A stretch of 35,005 nt of DNA, taken from the NCBI GenBank assembly GCA_022843225.1, contig JALHOC010000023.1, positions 1-35,005 on the forward strand, in the 5' to 3' direction. The translations under genes were made by a program, and so were the position numbers. The notes under the pieces are model-generated. The model saw only the letters and a program-made list of their open reading frames with translations. It searched no databases and was not told the origin of the DNA. The stretch is from Hyphomonadaceae bacterium (GTDB lineage: Bacteria; Pseudomonadota; Alphaproteobacteria; Caulobacterales; Aquidulcibacteraceae). Each line of letters starts with the position of its first letter. Within the stretch, counting starts at the first letter, position 1. This document shows, one piece after another, positions 31,997 to 35,005 of the stretch.

Positions 31997-33307
31997 TCAA
32001 AGTGTTGCGGCGTCTATCGATACGCGCGTCCAGCGTGCTCGGACCAGTGCGCCGTGCGCGGGTGGTTTCAGGTTCTTGGCTTCGAGCTTGGCGCCGGTTC
32101 GCTCAAGAAGCGTTTTCGAGATGAAGAAGCCCAAACCGAGCCCGCCGGCCGCGCCTTCCTGATCTCGCTCGGTCACGTAGGGCTCTCCGATGCGCTCCAG
32201 TACGCCGGGCGCGAAGCCTGGACCGTCGTCGCGGATCAAAATCTCGATCGTTTCCGACGTCCAGCGCGCGCTGAACTCAACACGCGATCGCGCAAAGCCG
32301 ACGGCGTTTTCCAAGATGCCGCCCAGGGCATGAATGATCTCCGGCATGCGCCGTACCTCCAGCGGGCCGTCGCCGTTTGTTTCGATGATGATTTCAGCGC
32401 CGAGGCCTTCGTGGGGGGCGGCGATTTCCTCCATAATCGCGCGGATCGGCGCGCGCAGAAGGATGGCGTCGCCCTGTTCGGTGCGCGCGGAGAGCTGGCT
32501 CAGGATGGCGCGGCAGCGCTCGCTTTGCGACACCAGCAACTGAACATCCTCGGCGCGCGCATCGTTGGGAGGCAGGTCGCGCGCCATTTCCTTGGCGACG
32601 AGATGAATGGTCGCGAGCGGCGTGCCGAGTTCATGCGCGGCGGCTGCGGCCAATCCGCCCAACGCGGACAAGGTCTGTTCGCGCGCGAGCACAGCCTGCA
32701 CGGCGGTGAGCGCGATGCTGAGCCGTTCTTCTTCGGCGGCTACTCGCCAGGCATAGACGCTAGTGAAGCCAAGGCCGATCAACACCGCTGCCGCGACGCC
32801 GAACTCGTACAATTGCGGAATCTCGAATGATGCGCCTTCGATCCATGGCAGCGGCAAACGCCAAACCGAAATCAACCCAACGCAGGCGAAGGTCAGCGCA
32901 GCCAAAAGCGCTGTGAGCGCTGGCCGCAGGATTGTCGCCGACACCGCGACGGGCGCGACGAACAAGAACACGAACGGATTCTGCAACCCGCCGGTGAGCG
33001 CAAGCAGCACCGCCAATTGCACCACGTCATAAGCCAGTTGCAGCGCCGCTTCCCATTCGCGCGCCAATTCTCGTGAGCGTCCCCGCAGGCTCAACACGAT
33101 GTTGAGCGCGACTGAGACGCCAATTGCGCCTAGCGCCCAGAACACCGGGAATTCCATGTCGAGCCCGTAGCGGACAAACAACACAGCCGAAGATTGCCCA
33201 AGTATTGCGAGCCAGCGTAGCAACAGCAATGTGCGCACGCGCACCCGGCTTTGGGCTTGCCAGAAGCCGGGCAAAGGCGCTTCGAGGCTTGGATCGCGCT
33301 GAGTCAT
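31997..33307 (-). CDS. regB: RegB/PrrB-type redox sensor histidine kinase
   Basis: A 436-residue sensor with six membrane helices (about 25-190), the ubiquinone-site heptad GGLQNPF at 106-112, H-box with H225 (AAAAHELGTPLATIH) and an HATPase domain (NAVGFA, DDGPGFAPG, GGLGLGFFIS). C265 in SERCRAIL lies 40 residues after the histidine; H225 and C265 coincide with the numbering of the Rhodobacter capsulatus RegB phospho-acceptor and redox cysteine. The ATG at 33307 is thus well supported; a longer frame reaching 33652 would overlap the divergent SCO gene. Confidence 0.95.
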   Translation of the reverse strand: MTQRDPSLEAPLPGFWQAQSRVRVRTLLLLRWLAILGQSSAVLFVRYGLDMEFPVFWALGAIGVSVALNIVLSLRGRSRELAREWEAALQLAYDVVQLAVLLALTGGLQNPFVFLFVAPVAVSATILRPALTALLAALTFACVGLISVWRLPLPWIEGASFEIPQLYEFGVAAAVLIGLGFTSVYAWRVAAEEERLSIALTAVQAVLAREQTLSALGGLAAAAAHELGTPLATIHLVAKEMARDLPPNDARAEDVQLLVSQSERCRAILSQLSARTEQGDAILLRAPIRAIMEEIAAPHEGLGAEIIIETNGDGPLEVRRMPEIIHALGGILENAVGFARSRVEFSARWTSETIEILIRDDGPGFAPGVLERIGEPYVTERDQEGAAGGLGLGFFISKTLLERTGAKLEAKNLKPPAHGALVRARWTRVSIDAATL

Positions 33308-33380
33308 CGATGCGTCACATGCGCCTGTTTCATGGCGTAGCTCAAGGTGCGCGCTCGCGCCGCGTTGATCGGAGGTGGGC

Positions 33381-34073
33381 ATGGGGCCTAGCTCACTGAC
33401 GATGCCAAGCTCAGAAGAGACGCCCCGCCGCCGCCTGACAGGCGCTGTTGTTCCGGCTGTGGCGGCCGCTGCCGTAGCGGCTGTTGCGACATTGGCGTTT
33501 ATTGGGCTCAATGAGCGCGGCGAAATTGCTGAAGCGCCGCCGGAAAACTGCATCATCGAAGGTGCGGATGAAGTCGGCGGACCTATTGAACTCGTTGATT
33601 CAAATGGGCGGATCATCACCCAAGCGGATTTCGCAGGCGAGCCTGCCGTCATCTATTTTGGCTTCACGCACTGCCCAGACATTTGCCCGACCACCATGTA
33701 CACTTTGGCCGAGGCGTTGAATTTGCCCGGCGCGCCTGATGTGCGAACGGGGCTGATTTCAGTCGATCCAGCGCGCGATACGCTAGACGTGATGGGCGCC
33801 TATGCGGCGACAGAAGGCTTTCCGCCTGGGCTTTTGGGGCTAACAGGATCCGTTGCTCAGATCGACGCCGCCAAACAATCGTTTCGGGTCTATGCTGCGC
33901 AAGCCCCGATCGTGGGCGCGGCGCCAGACGTCTACAATGTGGACCATTCGTCCCTCGCTTATGTTATGGATGGACAATGGCGGACGCGCTCGATCGTCCG
34001 CACGACGGGCGCAACGCCGGAGCAGTTTGCCCGCTGCATTGCAGTAGGGCTTGACGCTGCGGAAGCCCCCTGA
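33381..34073 (+). CDS. SCO1/SenC/PrrC family protein
   Basis: A 230-residue membrane-anchored periplasmic SCO protein. Anchor about 22-45, then the thioredoxin-like domain with C98 and C102 in FTHCPDICP and H189 in VDHSSLAYV. ATG 33381 follows GGAGG at normal spacing. It is divergent from regB across 73 bases. In Rhodobacter the SenC/PrrC gene lies between regB and regA; here it has moved to the other side but keeps the linkage. Its family role is copper delivery to the cytochrome oxidase CuA site, with a proposed part in redox signalling to PrrB/RegB. Confidence 0.93.
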   Translation: MGPSSLTMPSSEETPRRRLTGAVVPAVAAAAVAAVATLAFIGLNERGEIAEAPPENCIIEGADEVGGPIELVDSNGRIITQADFAGEPAVIYFGFTHCPDICPTTMYTLAEALNLPGAPDVRTGLISVDPARDTLDVMGAYAATEGFPPGLLGLTGSVAQIDAAKQSFRVYAAQAPIVGAAPDVYNVDHSSLAYVMDGQWRTRSIVRTTGATPEQFARCIAVGLDAAEAP

Positions 34074-34212
34074 GCGACTGGAATAGGCAGTCTGCGCGAC
34101 ATTGCCCCGGCGGATCGTTAACGATATTCCCGCGATGGGTTGGGGATCGGAGCCGGCGAAGTTCCCGTTTCAGGCACCTTAGCTTGTTGGAAACGAGCGG
34201 GCGCGCACTATC

Positions 34213-34222
34213 TCCCTAGGGA
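34213..34222. promoter_or_regulatory. 10-base palindrome upstream of phaZ
   Basis: TCCCTAGGGA, a perfect palindrome immediately before the CTGC-type repeat. No known binding protein can be named; it may be part of the same regulatory region. Confidence 0.25.
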
Positions 34223-34239
34223 TTGCTGCGTTGCAGCAA
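34223..34239. promoter_or_regulatory. Candidate PhaR operator upstream of phaZ
   Basis: TTGCTGC-GTT-GCAGCAA, a perfect 7-base-arm inverted repeat 11 bases before the depolymerase ATG. Its core CTGC-N3-GCAG matches the TGC-rich site described for the PHA-responsive repressor PhaR of Paracoccus and Rhodobacter. PhaR released by stored PHA would then derepress depolymerase synthesis. It may instead form a hairpin near the ribosome site. Confidence 0.6.
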
Positions 34240-34250
34240 GAAGGGCGCTG

Positions 34251-35005
34251 ATGCTCTATTCATTGTATGAACTTGGCCACCTCTCCGTGGCGCCATTACG
34301 GATCGCGGCGATGATGCAGGCGAGCGTCCTGCGCTCGCCGCTCAACCCGATCTCGACAAGCGATCTGGCCCGAACTGCGGCGGCGGCTTCCGACTTGTTC
34401 GAGACGGTCACACGCCGCTACCAGAAGCCGGCCTGGAACCTCCCCACGACCCGCATAGGTGCGAGCGACATATCGGTGACGCCGCGCACTGCGTGGGCCT
34501 CGCCCTGGGCGCGGATGCTGCATTTTGAGCGCGACGCACAAGCGCTGAAGGCCGCGCGAGGCGACCGCACCGACCCCACCGTGCTGATCGTCGCGCCAAT
34601 GTCAGGCCATTACGCAACGCTTCTGCGCGGAACCGTCGAAGCGTTCCTGCCCGAGCATGAGGTTTACATCACCGATTGGGCGGACGCGCGTATGGTGCCG
34701 GTGATTGCTGGCCGTTTCGATCTCAACGACTACATCGACCATGTCATGGGGATGGTGCGCGCGCTGGGGCCTGATACACATGTCGTGGCGGTGTGTCAGC
34801 CAGGGCCGCTGGTTCTCGCGGCGGTGTCCTTGATGGCGGCGGAGAACGATCCGTGCACGCCCGCGACTTTGACCATTATGGGATCGCCGATCGACGCGCG
34901 CAAATCGCCGACCGCGCCGAACAAACTCGCCGAGCAACGCGACATCGACTGGTTCAAGCAGAACATGATTTACACGGTGCCGGCGATCTATCCTGGTGCG
35001 TTCCG
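34251..35005 (+). CDS. phaZ: Intracellular polyhydroxyalkanoate depolymerase, N-terminal part
   Basis: The frame runs off the right edge after 251 codons; the family is normally about 400-420 residues. ATG 34251 follows GAAGGG at good spacing. The N-terminus (MLYSLYELGHLSVAPLR) and the segments VAPMSGHYATLLRGT, HEVYITDWADARMVP and FDLNDYIDH are typical of the intracellular PHB depolymerase family. The nucleophile is Cys, as in Ralstonia PhaZ1: C182 in AVCQPGPLVLAA. The enzyme mobilises stored poly(3-hydroxybutyrate) granules. A CTGC-N3-GCAG palindrome just upstream suggests control by PhaR. Confidence 0.93.
   Translation, partial: MLYSLYELGHLSVAPLRIAAMMQASVLRSPLNPISTSDLARTAAAASDLFETVTRRYQKPAWNLPTTRIGASDISVTPRTAWASPWARMLHFERDAQALKAARGDRTDPTVLIVAPMSGHYATLLRGTVEAFLPEHEVYITDWADARMVPVIAGRFDLNDYIDHVMGMVRALGPDTHVVAVCQPGPLVLAAVSLMAAENDPCTPATLTIMGSPIDARKSPTAPNKLAEQRDIDWFKQNMIYTVPAIYPGAF

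Noticed and set aside
33308-33652. Longer RegB reading frame starting at 33652.
   Set aside because: It would overlap the divergent SCO gene; start 33307 places H225 and C265 exactly as in known RegB.

Overview
The window is GC-rich bacterial chromosome, densely coded on both strands, with many ATGA-type start/stop overlaps and no tRNA, rRNA, CRISPR array or insertion sequence that I could see. The gene content (FixL/FixJ with a Crp/Fnr-FixK type regulator, RegB/RegA next to a SenC/PrrC-type SCO protein, intracellular PHA depolymerase behind a CTGC-N3-GCAG palindrome) points to an alphaproteobacterium. A Caulobacterales/Hyphomonadaceae-like lineage is my best guess, but it is inferred and not proven. 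No gap between genes exceeds about 180 bases.

Region 1 (1-7724) is a type I secretion locus: the C-terminal part of a large RTX protein that runs off the left edge, then an operon for the PrtD/HlyB-type ABC exporter, the HlyD-type adaptor and a TolC-type outer-membrane channel. A membrane-anchored SCO (copper chaperone/thioredoxin-fold) gene follows the TolC gene after a single base.

Region 2 (7721-18528) is a nearly complete type II secretion system in two divergent half-operons. Leftward: gspE, gspF, a short prepilin peptidase, gspI and a small membrane protein. Rightward: gspG, a GspJ/H-like pseudopilin, gspK, gspL, gspM, a short GspC/PilP-like protein and the gspD secretin.

Region 3 (18525-21360) holds a secreted subtilisin-family protease with a long Asp/Gly-rich low-complexity segment, convergent with gspD, and divergent from an ECF sigma factor and its membrane anti-sigma factor. 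Position suggests a protease exported by the type II system and controlled by the sigma/anti-sigma pair; this is inference.

Region 4 (21524-24848) is a two-gene copper unit: a three-domain multicopper oxidase with all copper ligand motifs, and a single polypeptide fusing a SCO domain to a c-type cytochrome. A strong bidirectional terminator closes it. A leftward beta-barrel-like protein and a rightward lipoprotein follow.

Region 5 (26445-34073) is an oxygen/redox control cluster: a FixK/FNR-type regulator divergent from fixL (with the FixL haem-PAS signature), fixJ and an extra stand-alone receiver; then tyrS downstream of regB-regA, with a third SCO gene (prrC/senC type) divergent from regB. 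RegB keeps both the phospho-accepting His and the redox Cys exactly 40 residues apart. The right edge is the start of an intracellular poly(3-hydroxybutyrate) depolymerase gene.

The recurring theme is two envelope secretion machines interleaved with copper/oxygen biology: three SCO proteins, a multicopper oxidase, FixLJ and RegBA in 35 kb. The least ordinary parts are the SCO-cytochrome c fusion beside the multicopper oxidase and the sigma-factor-flanked Asp-rich protease next to the type II secretion genes.
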